NCBI GenBank assembly: GCA_964368965.1
Contig: CAYJDR010000052.1
Coordinates: 1 to 12,327 of the forward strand
Origin: CAYJDR01 sp964368965
GTDB taxonomy: Bacteria; Chrysiogenota; Deferribacteres; Deferribacterales; Mucispirillaceae
Direction: 5' to 3'
Length of the DNA stretch: 12,327 nt
Of this stretch, positions 1-6,571 are shown in pieces. Position 1 is the stretch's first letter. Every line of letters begins with the position of its first letter. The position numbers and the translations under genes were made by a program. The notes beneath the pieces are model-generated. The model ran no database searches. It saw only the letters and a list, made by a program, of their open reading frames with translations, and had not been told where the DNA came from.

Positions 1-28
1 AGGCTACTCTGATGAGTAGCCTCTTTTT
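1..28 (+). terminator. Intrinsic terminator of an upstream gene
   Basis: A perfect 9-bp stem (1-9 with 14-22) closes a TGAT tetraloop and is followed by C and five T. It would end a plus-strand transcript entering from outside the window. It lies 2 bp beyond the stop codon of the minus-strand Sel1 gene, so it may also slow that transcript. The minus-side T-tract would lie outside the window and cannot be judged. Confidence 0.85.
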
Positions 29-30
29 AT

Positions 31-501
31 CTAATGTTTCTTATAGTGCCTTGTGTCACGATATGTGCCCATATATATCATGCCAGTTTGCGAAGCTGCT
101 CTGTCATATCCATCATTGGTTACATGCTCTGTGTACCATTCAAGTGCTTTATCTGCGCTTTGCTCCACACCGATACCATCTCTGTACATCAAGCACACGT
201 TAAAGTTTGCATCTTCGTCGCCTTGAAGTGCTGCTTTCATGTTCCATTCAAATGCTTTTTTATCGTCCTTTAATATGCCTAAACCTAAGCGATACATTAC
301 TGACAAATTAAACTGCGCATCAACATCGCCTTGCTCAGCAGACTTTAAAAAATAGCTATATGCCATAGGGTAATTCTTTTCGACATCAACACCATAGAAA
401 TTTTTAACCCCTTGCTCAAACTGCTTAACTGGGTCATCACTTTCAGCATGTGCTATGCCAACAAACACAACAAGTAACGATAAAATAATCTTCCTCAACA
501 T
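31..501 (-). CDS. Secreted Sel1-repeat protein, 156 aa
   Basis: The protein begins with a clear signal peptide: basic MLRK, a hydrophobic core, then a likely cleavage after AHA at residue 19, so it should be periplasmic. The mature part has at least two Sel1-like (TPR-type) repeats, seen as AEQGDVDAQFNLSVMYRLG and the parallel ALQGDEDANFNVCLMYRDG, each followed by a K/D-A-x-x-W/Y helix. A third, degenerate repeat ends in a basic RHYKKH tail. Sel1 repeats form alpha-solenoids that bind other proteins; the partner cannot be read from the sequence. The ATG at 501 is preceded by a strong AGGGGG ribosome binding site. The gene starts only 36 bp after the NFACT gene stops, so the two may share a transcript. 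The family call is firm and the role unknown. Confidence 0.85.
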   Translation of the reverse strand: MLRKIILSLLVVFVGIAHAESDDPVKQFEQGVKNFYGVDVEKNYPMAYSYFLKSAEQGDVDAQFNLSVMYRLGLGILKDDKKAFEWNMKAALQGDEDANFNVCLMYRDGIGVEQSADKALEWYTEHVTNDGYDRAASQTGMIYMGTYRDTRHYKKH

Positions 502-537
502 ATCCGCCCCCTTTTAGTAACCACTACAACAATGATA

Positions 538-2130
538 CTACACCTGCGGTTTCATGTCAACAAACATTTCAGCAACTTCATCAGCGCTAAACGGCTCAAC
601 TGTTATCGTCTTAAACCTCTTATACGTTACAAACCCGATAGGTGTGTTCTTAGGTTTTATGACATATTTTCTATGTGTGTAGTCGATATCAACTTTTGCT
701 TCGTTCTTATGTTTCGAGAACGCTGCCGCTACTCGTGCGGCTTTCACAACCAGTTCATCTGTCAACTGCACACCGCCTTCAAGCCTCAGCAATATGTGCG
801 ACGACGGAATATTGCGCGCATGGAACCAAATATCGCTATCCTTTGCAAACCTAAACACAAGCTCATGGTTAGACATCGAATTGCGCCCAGCATAAAGCGA
901 ATAACCCTCGCCCACATACTCATGAAATGGCTTTTTCGATAGTTTCTTATCTTTATGCTTCACATTTTTCTCGCTCACTATCGAGCGCTCTAGTTCTGCC
1001 AGGCTATCATTATCATCTGCGCTATCAATAAAATACAACTGTTCCTCAGCCGATAATAGCAACTGTTCAGCCTCGTGCATACGCTCTGTTATTAACGGTA
1101 TCGCACGCTCTAGCTTCGATGCTTTTTTATATAGCTTTTCAAGCTTGCCTTGTGCTGTTTCACCTTGTAACAATGTATACTTAACAACCTCTAAGCCCTC
1201 ATCAGTATAGCGTTCCAGTTCATATTCTCCACACTTGTTCATCTTATATAGGTTGCTTTTGAGCAAGTCGCCCTCTGCTCTATAGTCGTGGTATTTTGCT
1301 GTGTCTTTAAGTTCCTGTTTAAGCTTTGACACTAGGCGCTCATATTTATCTTTGCGTGCTGTGAAAATCTTCTTCAAGTTTTCATGTGTGCGAACAAAGT
1401 TGCTGACTTCTTTTGTTTGGTAGTAGTCGCCAATGTTTTCATACGTAGCAGTTGCTGTGTTGCCTTCAAACTTAAACGGAACAAGCTTTCCACTTTCATT
1501 GATGTAGAAGTTTTCATCTTGCGTGAGTGACTGCTTAATAACTTCTGCAACGCTTGCCATGTCGCTACCTTCAAGCATGCTATCGGCATATTTTGCCGTG
1601 AGCGGATAAAAGCCAGAAAGCTCGTTGAACGAAGTCGCCGTGCCGATATTATCTAGCGAGAACTTTTTGTTTGGTTTTGGCGTCATATATTTGCTACCAG
1701 CGCCGATGTTTCTGTCTGGGTCGATTGTTCTAGACGAGTGTGAATACAGTATCATGCCGTCGCCGTCGAGCAATAGGAAGTTTGCATAGTTGCCTGCTGG
1801 CTCTAGTATTGCTTTATATTCCATAACTTTACCGCTCTGCTTGCGTTTTTTCAGCAGAATATATCCAGCACGCTCATAGCCGAACGACGCGATCTCGATA
1901 ACTGTAGCACCTGAAAGCACCGATAATGCGCCCACACTTTCGCCAGCGATATCGTTGATACATTTTAGCACAGGTGGTGATGGTGTCATGCGGTATTCAA
2001 AATTCACCATGCCTTGCTTGTAAAATGAGAAGTATATCGAGCCACCCGCAGTGGTGATTTTGTTAAGCTTTGCGCCAGCAAAAACGCTGTTTAGCACGAG
2101 CATTATTTTATAAAAAGTTAATCCGTCCAA
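538..2130 (-). CDS. NFACT-family protein (RqcH/Rqc2-like), 530 aa
   Basis: Members of this family bind 60S/50S-nascent-chain complexes; bacterial RqcH recruits tRNA-Ala and adds C-terminal alanine tails to stalled peptides for degradation. The order seen here is an NFACT-N domain starting with MDGLTFYKI, a long charged coiled-coil middle (about 260-390), and an NFACT-R (DUF814) domain whose signature DIWFHARNIPSSH starts near residue 433 and continues through KVDIDYTHRKYVIKP. The start is TTG at 2130. It is preferred over the ATG at 2103 because the conserved DGL of the family N-terminus lies before that ATG; the ribosome site (GAGAGAG) is modest. The NFACT-N D-R pair of RqcH appears to be E86-R87 here (FGYERAGY), a conservative change by eye alignment. 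Older annotations call this family fibronectin-binding protein A. Activity as a tailing factor is inferred. Confidence 0.85.
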   Translation of the reverse strand: MDGLTFYKIMLVLNSVFAGAKLNKITTAGGSIYFSFYKQGMVNFEYRMTPSPPVLKCINDIAGESVGALSVLSGATVIEIASFGYERAGYILLKKRKQSGKVMEYKAILEPAGNYANFLLLDGDGMILYSHSSRTIDPDRNIGAGSKYMTPKPNKKFSLDNIGTATSFNELSGFYPLTAKYADSMLEGSDMASVAEVIKQSLTQDENFYINESGKLVPFKFEGNTATATYENIGDYYQTKEVSNFVRTHENLKKIFTARKDKYERLVSKLKQELKDTAKYHDYRAEGDLLKSNLYKMNKCGEYELERYTDEGLEVVKYTLLQGETAQGKLEKLYKKASKLERAIPLITERMHEAEQLLLSAEEQLYFIDSADDNDSLAELERSIVSEKNVKHKDKKLSKKPFHEYVGEGYSLYAGRNSMSNHELVFRFAKDSDIWFHARNIPSSHILLRLEGGVQLTDELVVKAARVAAAFSKHKNEAKVDIDYTHRKYVIKPKNTPIGFVTYKRFKTITVEPFSADEVAEMFVDMKPQV

Positions 2131-2217
2131 TGTTCTCTCTCTTTTTTATTTATTTACTATGAACTTATTTAACATACATCTGTCATATTATCAAGTGAGT
2201 AGATAAAGTCTATCACA

Positions 2218-2301
2218 TACAGCAACTACACTCTAGTTGTTGCAACCTCCTTAATAACTAGAGCTCTTGACCGCACTCAACAGGGGCTCTAGCTTTTTTT
2301 T
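2218..2301 (+). ncRNA. Candidate attenuator leader or small RNA upstream of lysS
   Basis: Three pairings can be drawn on the plus strand. Hairpin 1: CAGCAACTA (2220-2228) with TAGTTGTTG (2234-2242), 9 bp including one G-U, loop CACTC. Terminator: CTAGAGCTC (2258-2266) with GGGCTCTAG (2284-2292), followed by eight T. Alternative: CTCTAGTT (2231-2238) with AACTAGAG (2256-2263), a perfect 8-bp match that excludes both other stems. This is the layout of a transcription attenuator (anti-antiterminator, antiterminator, terminator). It could equally be a small RNA with two hairpins, because a good lysS promoter lies just downstream. No T-box or lysine riboswitch signature was recognised, and the 5' end and promoter of the RNA are not clear. 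Confidence 0.5.
2258..2301 (+). terminator. Intrinsic terminator upstream of lysS
   Basis: A 9-bp stem (2258-2266 with 2284-2292, one G-U) can be extended inward by TTGA (2267-2270) pairing with TCAA (2277-2280). It is followed by C and eight T (2294-2301). There is no plus-strand protein gene between it and the start of the NFACT gene, so it must end a non-coding or leader transcript or read-through antisense to the NFACT gene. Confidence 0.8.
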
Positions 2302-2320
2302 GTCCATTTTTATAAATCTA

Positions 2321-2349
2321 TTGAAAATCCTTTAACATTTCGCTATAGT
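2321..2349 (+). promoter_or_regulatory. Sigma70-type promoter of lysS
   Basis: TTGAAA at 2321-2326 and TATAGT at 2344-2349 are separated by exactly 17 bp, close to consensus. Transcription would start around 2356, giving a short leader of about 30 nt before the lysS ATG. It lies just after the terminator, so lysS can be expressed independently of the upstream RNA. Confidence 0.75.
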
Positions 2350-2384
2350 ATTTGTTTGATACATTTGTTATCACGGAGAACTTA

Positions 2385-3839
2385 ATGGACCAACACAGAC
2401 AAGAAAAATCACAAAAACTTCGCGAACTAGGGCTTAACCCTTACGTTAACTCGCACATCATATCATCGCCTATCGTTGATATCACAGATAAATTTAAAGA
2501 TGCTGAGGAGCTACCAGCTGAGGAAACTTTCAAAGCTGCTGGCAGAATCATGGCTAAACGTGAGTTTGGTAAAACTTGCTTCCTAACTATAAAAGACAGA
2601 ACTGGCACTATCCAAGTGTACATCAAGAAAGACTTAATCGGCGACGCGTTCCCAATATTTGAGCTTACAGACGTGGGCGATTTCATTGGCGTTGAGGGCA
2701 CGCTATTTAAAACAAAAACTGGCGAGCTCACTATCAGGGCGTTCCAATACAGGTTGCTCACAAAAACACTACGTGACCTACCAGAAAAATGGCACGGACT
2801 TAAAGACGTCGAAACTAGGTACAGACAACGCTACCTTGACTTAATCGTAAACGATGACGCAAAAGCAGTGTTCATAACTCGCAGTAAAATATTGCACGAA
2901 CTTAGAACATTCTTCCACGATAAAGATTTCTTAGAAGTGGAAACACCTATGATGCACCCTATCGTTGGTGGCGCTACTGCTAAGCCGTTCATCACGCACC
3001 ACAACGCACTTGATATGGAACTTTTCCTCCGTATCGCACCTGAATTATACCTAAAAAGGCTTGTTGTTGGCGGTATGGAGCGTGTGTTTGAGCTGAACAG
3101 AAACTTCCGTAACGAAGGCGTTTCAACTAAACACAACCCAGAGTTCACAATGGTTGAGTGGTACATGGCATATGCAGACTACAACACACTTATGGACATG
3201 ATAGAAGAACTCGTTAGCGGACTAGTTATGAAGCTTCACGGCTCGCACACTATTAGCTACGGCGAAAAGGAAGTCAACTTTGCACGCCCTTGGTTGCGCA
3301 TCTCTATGGAGGAGTCGCTAGCAAAATTTGCAAACATCTCAAGTGACCAAATAGTCACTCGTGAACAATGTGAAGAAGTCGCTAAAGCTAACCACGTGAA
3401 AGTTGAAAAATCATGGGGCAGAGGCAAAATAGTTCAAGAACTATACGACGCACTAGTTGAGCACCACTTAACTAACCCTACATTTATCACAGGCTATCCG
3501 AAAGAGGTTTCTCCACTTGCTAAATCAAGCGAAGATAACGCTGAAATGACTGATAGATTTGAACTGTTCGTTGCGGGCATGGAGCTTGCAAACGGCTTTA
3601 ACGAGTTGAACGACCCTATCGACCAAAAAGAACGCTTCCAAAAGCAAGTTGACGATAGAGAAGCAGGCGACGAAGAAGCAGGCATGATGGATAACGACTA
3701 CATCAGAGCGCTAGAATACGGCCTACCACCTACAGCTGGTGCTGGCATGGGTATCGACAGGCTTGTGATGTTGCTCACAAACCAAGTTACTATCAGGGAA
3801 GTTCTGCTGTTTCCACATATGAAGCCGGAAGATATCTAA
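2385..3839 (+). CDS. lysS: Lysyl-tRNA synthetase, class II, 484 aa
   Basis: Charges tRNA-Lys with lysine using ATP in the cytoplasm. An N-terminal OB-fold anticodon-binding domain (about 45-145, including FGKTCFLTIKDRTGTIQVY) precedes the class II catalytic core. Motif 1 lies near residue 185 (VETPMMHPIVGGATAKPF), motif 2 near 238-255 (NRNFRNEGVSTKHNPEF, with the ATP-binding Arg), and motif 3 near 451-458 (GAGMGIDR). Length and motif order are those of a complete bacterial LysS; the C-terminus FPHMKPEDI is also typical. ATG at 2385 is chosen because GGAG (2375-2378) sits 6 nt upstream; a TTG at 2352 in frame has no such site and overlaps the promoter. It has its own promoter at 2321-2349, and its terminator is at 4054-4081 beyond a scaffold gap. 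Confidence 0.97.
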   Translation: MDQHRQEKSQKLRELGLNPYVNSHIISSPIVDITDKFKDAEELPAEETFKAAGRIMAKREFGKTCFLTIKDRTGTIQVYIKKDLIGDAFPIFELTDVGDFIGVEGTLFKTKTGELTIRAFQYRLLTKTLRDLPEKWHGLKDVETRYRQRYLDLIVNDDAKAVFITRSKILHELRTFFHDKDFLEVETPMMHPIVGGATAKPFITHHNALDMELFLRIAPELYLKRLVVGGMERVFELNRNFRNEGVSTKHNPEFTMVEWYMAYADYNTLMDMIEELVSGLVMKLHGSHTISYGEKEVNFARPWLRISMEESLAKFANISSDQIVTREQCEEVAKANHVKVEKSWGRGKIVQELYDALVEHHLTNPTFITGYPKEVSPLAKSSEDNAEMTDRFELFVAGMELANGFNELNDPIDQKERFQKQVDDREAGDEEAGMMDNDYIRALEYGLPPTAGAGMGIDRLVMLLTNQVTIREVLLFPHMKPEDI

Positions 3840-3857
3840 TAAATTAGAAGGGGGACT
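3819..3857 (+). repeat. 39-bp repeat, copy A (end of lysS, left of gap)
   Basis: These 39 bases, covering the last lysS codons (MKPEDI, stop) and the start of the terminator stem, recur at 4024-4062 with only two adjacent mismatches (TA versus AT). Copy A stops at the N-run, exactly where the terminator stem would turn. The most economical reading is that both contig ends carry the same locus and the scaffolder placed them side by side. Confidence 0.85.
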
Positions 3858-3957
3858 NNNNNNNNNNNNNNNNNNNNNNNNNNNNNNNNNNNNNNNNNNN
3901 NNNNNNNNNNNNNNNNNNNNNNNNNNNNNNNNNNNNNNNNNNNNNNNNNNNNNNNNN
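3858..3957. other. Scaffold gap of exactly 100 N
   Basis: The run is exactly 100 N, the usual placeholder for a gap of unknown size. It interrupts the lysS-serA intergenic region at the lysS terminator. Confidence 0.97.
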
Positions 3958-4023
3958 CCCCTGCGGCAAGGTGTTCAATTCGCACGTACACGCCGAGCTG
4001 CTTTCACGGTGCAGAATATATAG
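3958..4023. other. Foreign-looking 66-bp segment at a contig end
   Basis: Between the gap and the second copy of the lysS tail lie 66 bases of about 54% GC, clearly richer than the surrounding 35-40%. They are not the lysS sequence that should precede this tail, and no gene was recognised. A chimeric contig end or a rearranged strain variant is the likely cause. Confidence 0.5.
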
Positions 4024-4062
4024 ATGAAGCCGGAAGATATCTAAATAATTAGAAGGGGGACT
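4024..4062 (+). repeat. 39-bp repeat, copy B (right of gap)
   Basis: This is the second copy of the lysS tail: it again encodes MKPEDI and a stop, and matches copy A at 37 of 39 positions. Unlike copy A it runs on into the complete terminator and the serA upstream region, so it probably represents the true junction between lysS and serA. Confidence 0.85.
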
Positions 4063-4081
4063 TAACAGTTCCTCTTTTTTT
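4054..4081 (+). terminator. Intrinsic terminator of lysS
   Basis: AGGGGGACT (4054-4062) pairs with AGTTCCTCT (4067-4075) over 9 bp including two G-U pairs, with a TAAC loop. A run of seven T (4075-4081) follows. It sits directly after the lysS stop copy, so it ends the lysS transcript. The left half of the same stem ends copy A at the gap. Confidence 0.8.
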
Positions 4082-4103
4082 ATCCAACTTTTTAAATTAA
4101 TCA

Positions 4104-4151
4104 TTGAAAAAATTTATTACTTTTAGTAAATTGGTATTGTATTTCCAATTT
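4104..4151 (+). promoter_or_regulatory. Putative serA promoter with overlapping inverted repeat
   Basis: TTGAAA (4104-4109) and TAAATT (4127-4132) are spaced by 17 bp; the -10 matches consensus at only 4 of 6 positions. A perfect 7-bp inverted repeat, AAATTGG (4128-4134) and CCAATTT (4145-4151) with a 10-bp spacer, overlaps the -10 and the expected start point. That is a position where a repressor would act. The regulator is unknown. Confidence 0.45.
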
Positions 4152-4173
4152 TAAAACACATAGGGGTGCTTTA

Positions 4174-5808
4174 GTGCAAATGTTTGACATTCTTATTACC
4201 GATCACATAGCTGAAGAAGGTATTGAGATACTTGCTAACGAACCAAATATTCGTTATGAAATCAAAGCTGGTATCAAAAATGAAGACCTTAAAAAAATAC
4301 TAGGCAACTACGACGCTGTTATTACTCGTAGTGGCACAAACGTAGATGAAGATTTACTCGAAGATACTGGTAAATTGCGCATCATCGGCCGTGCTGGCGT
4401 TGGGCTTGATAACGTTGATATCGAGGCTGCTAGTAAAAAAGGCCTGATAGTTATGAACGCGCCTACTGGTAACACTCTTGCAGCAACTGAACTTACTTGC
4501 GCAATGATTTTATCTGCTTGTAGACGTGTGCCTGCTGCTGACGCTTCTGTTAAAGCGAAAGAGTGGGACAGAAAACGCTTCATGGGTATCCAACTATACC
4601 AAAAAACACTTGGTATCATCGGCATGGGTAGGATTGGTAGCAACGTTGCAACACGTATGAAAGCATTCGGCATGAAAGTTCATGTTTTCGACCCATACTT
4701 AAAGCAAGCTAGGGCTGACCAAGTTGGCGTTACACTTTGCTCATCACTTGAGGAAGTGCTTACGACGGCTGACGTTTTAACGTTCCACACGCCACTTACA
4801 CCAGAAACTGAAAACTTAATAGGCAAAGAAGAACTCGCAATGATGAAAAAAGGCGCTGTCCTTGTTAACTGCGCTAGAGGCGGCATCGTTGACGAGCAAG
4901 CACTTTTCGACGCTGCAGAAAGCGGACACCTATTCGCAGCTGCTACTGACGTATTTAGCGAAGAACCACCTGCAAGAAAAGGCAATGTATTATTAGACGC
5001 TAAAAACATCATCTTAACGCCACACATCGGTGCTAACACGGAAGAAGGCCAAAAAGGTGTTGCTGTTATCATCTGTGAGCAAATCGTAAACGCATTAAAC
5101 GGCAAAGCTTATGCAAACGCTGTAAACATTCCATACATGAAGTCACAACTTCCTGAAGATATGCAACGCTACTTTGAACTAGCTAAAGCGCTTGGCTCAC
5201 TCGCAGCACAACTCACTAACGAGAACGCTGAAGAGCTACGTTTCACTATGGTTGGCAAAAGGTTTGCTGAGGACTTCGGCGAGCGCACGTTCGACTCTCC
5301 GTTCAACTATCAGCCGTTCACTATCGCATCTATGAAAGGGTTCTTAGAGGTATTATTCTCTGATAAGGTTTCATACATCAACTCTCCATACCTTGCAAAA
5401 GATAGCAACATCAACGTGATGGAATCTAAACTTGAAGCATATGGCAAATATAACGACCTATTAGTATTAACTGTGAAAACTGCTAAAGGCGAGCTGAAAC
5501 TTGGTGGAACTGTGTTCCCTGACGGCATGGGGCGTATCACATTCATTAACGAGTACAACTTAGACTTGTTAGCGAAAGGCTCTTACCTATATTTCAGAAA
5601 CACCGACATACCAGGCATTATCGGTAGCATTGGTACTACGTTAGGTAAAAACAACGTAAACATCGCTAACTTTGAACTATCAAGGGTAGACGCAAAAGGC
5701 TCTGAGGCTGTTGCATTCGTTTTAGTTGATGACCCTCTAACACAAGGCACACTTAACGAAATTATGGACATAAACGGCATAATCGAAGCGAAAGCTATCA
5801 AACTATAA
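4174..5808 (+). CDS. serA: D-3-phosphoglycerate dehydrogenase, 544 aa
   Basis: Oxidises 3-phosphoglycerate to 3-phosphohydroxypyruvate with NAD+, the first step of serine biosynthesis. The Rossmann motif GMGRIG is at 150-155 with the acidic D173 at the end of the next strand (VFDPY). The catalytic residues are visible as R235 (NCARGG), E264 (FSEEPP) and H284 (TPHIGAN). After residue about 320 an intervening substrate-binding (ASB) domain follows, then a C-terminal ACT domain (about 465-540, NTDIPGIIGSIG), the serine-sensing module in long-form (type I) enzymes. So feedback inhibition by serine is possible, though not shown. The start is GTG at 4174, supported by AGGGG (4162-4166) 7 nt upstream; an in-frame ATG at 4180 would be 13 nt away. 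Length matches the roughly 525-545 aa type I family. It ends at a hairpin terminator. Confidence 0.96.
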   Translation: MQMFDILITDHIAEEGIEILANEPNIRYEIKAGIKNEDLKKILGNYDAVITRSGTNVDEDLLEDTGKLRIIGRAGVGLDNVDIEAASKKGLIVMNAPTGNTLAATELTCAMILSACRRVPAADASVKAKEWDRKRFMGIQLYQKTLGIIGMGRIGSNVATRMKAFGMKVHVFDPYLKQARADQVGVTLCSSLEEVLTTADVLTFHTPLTPETENLIGKEELAMMKKGAVLVNCARGGIVDEQALFDAAESGHLFAAATDVFSEEPPARKGNVLLDAKNIILTPHIGANTEEGQKGVAVIICEQIVNALNGKAYANAVNIPYMKSQLPEDMQRYFELAKALGSLAAQLTNENAEELRFTMVGKRFAEDFGERTFDSPFNYQPFTIASMKGFLEVLFSDKVSYINSPYLAKDSNINVMESKLEAYGKYNDLLVLTVKTAKGELKLGGTVFPDGMGRITFINEYNLDLLAKGSYLYFRNTDIPGIIGSIGTTLGKNNVNIANFELSRVDAKGSEAVAFVLVDDPLTQGTLNEIMDINGIIEAKAIKL

Positions 5809-5815
5809 AAATAAT

Positions 5816-5842
5816 GGCGGAGTTAAATGCTCCGCCTTTTTT
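5816..5842. terminator. Shared bidirectional terminator between serA and the converging operon
   Basis: GGCGGAG (5816-5822) pairs perfectly with CTCCGCC (5830-5836) around a 7-nt loop, followed on the plus strand by six T. Read on the minus strand the same stem is followed by ATTATTTTTATA, T-rich enough to help end the operon whose last stop is at 5848. Confidence 0.88.
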
Positions 5843-5847
5843 ATTGA

Positions 5848-6219
5848 CTATTCTGATATCGCAATATCGGGGTCGTATGATATTACTATACTGCCAATCT
5901 TATCAATCTCTTTTGTAATTACATCAATTTCTGCTTTCAATTTTTGCTGAAGCATCTCTACATTGCTACGTGTGTAGACCGTAAATGCTACTTTATCACC
6001 ACCTGTTTCAGATGAATAACCCGTGACTTCACCAATGTTTTCAAGCACGTCACTTAATGGCTCTGTTATCAGCTCTTCTGCTTCAAACATGCTCATTTGT
6101 TCATACTCGATAGTGATAGTAACTAGGTTTGTCTGCACACTATCACTAACATTAACATCAGGCGTACCGATCACAGCAACATAAGCATAAAATAGAAGCT
6201 TAGTGATTAATATTGTCAC
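5848..6219 (-). CDS. Stand-alone RND-porter-like domain protein, 123 aa
   Basis: The first 18 residues (MTILITKLLFYAYVAVIG) form a hydrophobic segment that could be a signal anchor or secretion signal. The rest resembles the first porter (PN1) subdomain of RND efflux pumps: a V-T-I-x-I-x-Y stretch, then MFEAEELITEPLSDVLENI, EVTGYSS, and VAFTVYTRSNVEMLQQKLKAEID. This follows the AcrB/CusA order of strand, E-rich helix ending in a gly/ile turn, S-S strand, hydrophobic strand and helix. Everything else in a roughly 1000-aa RND pump is missing, and the frame is intact. The start is GTG at 6219, overlapping the preceding TAG by one base (TAGTG), which implies translational coupling with the small thioredoxin gene. 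Function is unknown; it could be a free-standing periplasmic domain or a preserved remnant. The similarity is by eye. Confidence 0.7.
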   Translation of the reverse strand: MTILITKLLFYAYVAVIGTPDVNVSDSVQTNLVTITIEYEQMSMFEAEELITEPLSDVLENIGEVTGYSSETGGDKVAFTVYTRSNVEMLQQKLKAEIDVITKEIDKIGSIVISYDPDIAISE

Positions 6220-6560
6220 TAGCCCATTTTCTCAGTGATTAGTGCTTTTACTTCATCAACGCTTAACACTTTACCAGTTGATACAACTTCCTCTTTCATA
6301 ACTAGTGCTGGTGTAGACATTACGCCGTATTCCATGATAACAGGTAGCTCTGTGATGTGCGCAACAGCATAGTCAGCGCCTAGTTGCTTGATAGCCTCTT
6401 GTACGTTAGCTTTCAGTTCGCCACATTTTGCACAGCCCATGCCCAATACTTTAACTACTGTATCGTTATCAACGATGTCGCCTGTGCCACTAGGTGCACA
6501 ACTGCCACCGCAACCACATGACGATAATAGTTTTCTGTTTCCTAAAACAAATTCGTTCAT
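6219..6560 (-). CDS. Small cytoplasmic thioredoxin-like protein with CAKC motif, 113 aa
   Basis: A short thioredoxin-fold protein of the MTH895/TM0996 type. The redox motif is C43-A-K-C46 in GMGCAKCGEL, followed by a helix and by MSTPALVM, where the cis-proline of the fold is expected. There is no signal peptide or membrane segment, so it should stay in the cytoplasm. An unusual N-terminal extension carries a cysteine cluster (C15, C17, C21 in SSCGCGGSC), which could bind metal or act as a second redox site. The ATG at 6560 has AAGGAG 7 nt upstream, and this site lies on the stop codon of ccdA, so the two are tightly linked. In this context it could supply electrons to CcdA (inference). Other members of the family sit beside permeases or arsenic genes, so a different partner is possible. 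Confidence 0.82.
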   Translation of the reverse strand: MNEFVLGNRKLLSSCGCGGSCAPSGTGDIVDNDTVVKVLGMGCAKCGELKANVQEAIKQLGADYAVAHITELPVIMEYGVMSTPALVMKEEVVSTGKVLSVDEVKALITEKMG

Positions 6561-6571
6561 TAATATTCTCC

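Larger units (their letters stand above)
2131..2384. other. Intergenic region between NFACT gene and lysS
   Basis: This 254-bp region separates divergent genes. It begins AT-rich (2131-2215), where the minus-strand promoter for the NFACT gene should lie; no convincing -35/-10 pair was found for it. It then holds a hairpin (2220-2242), an intrinsic terminator (2258-2301) and the lysS promoter (2321-2349), each listed separately. No open reading frame with a ribosome binding site was found. Confidence 0.7.

Noticed and set aside
2159..2206. A 15-codon reading frame (MNLFNIHLSYYQVSR) before the attenuator-like RNA, possible leader peptide
   Set aside because: No ribosome binding site precedes it (the upstream sequence is pyrimidine-rich), and it has no lysine codons that would fit control of lysS.
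2258..2301. T-box riboswitch controlling lysS
   Set aside because: The conserved T-box sequence and Stem I features are absent; only a GACCGC in the terminator loop is vaguely similar.
2352..2384. Longer lysS beginning at an in-frame TTG
   Set aside because: It has no ribosome binding site and would begin at or before the predicted transcription start; the ATG at 2385 has GGAG at ideal spacing and fits the family length.
3958..4023. Translation containing CGKVFN, reminiscent of a C2H2 zinc finger and possible host contamination
   Set aside because: The residues after it do not follow the zinc-finger spacing (no L-x2-H-x3-H), and six residues can match by chance.
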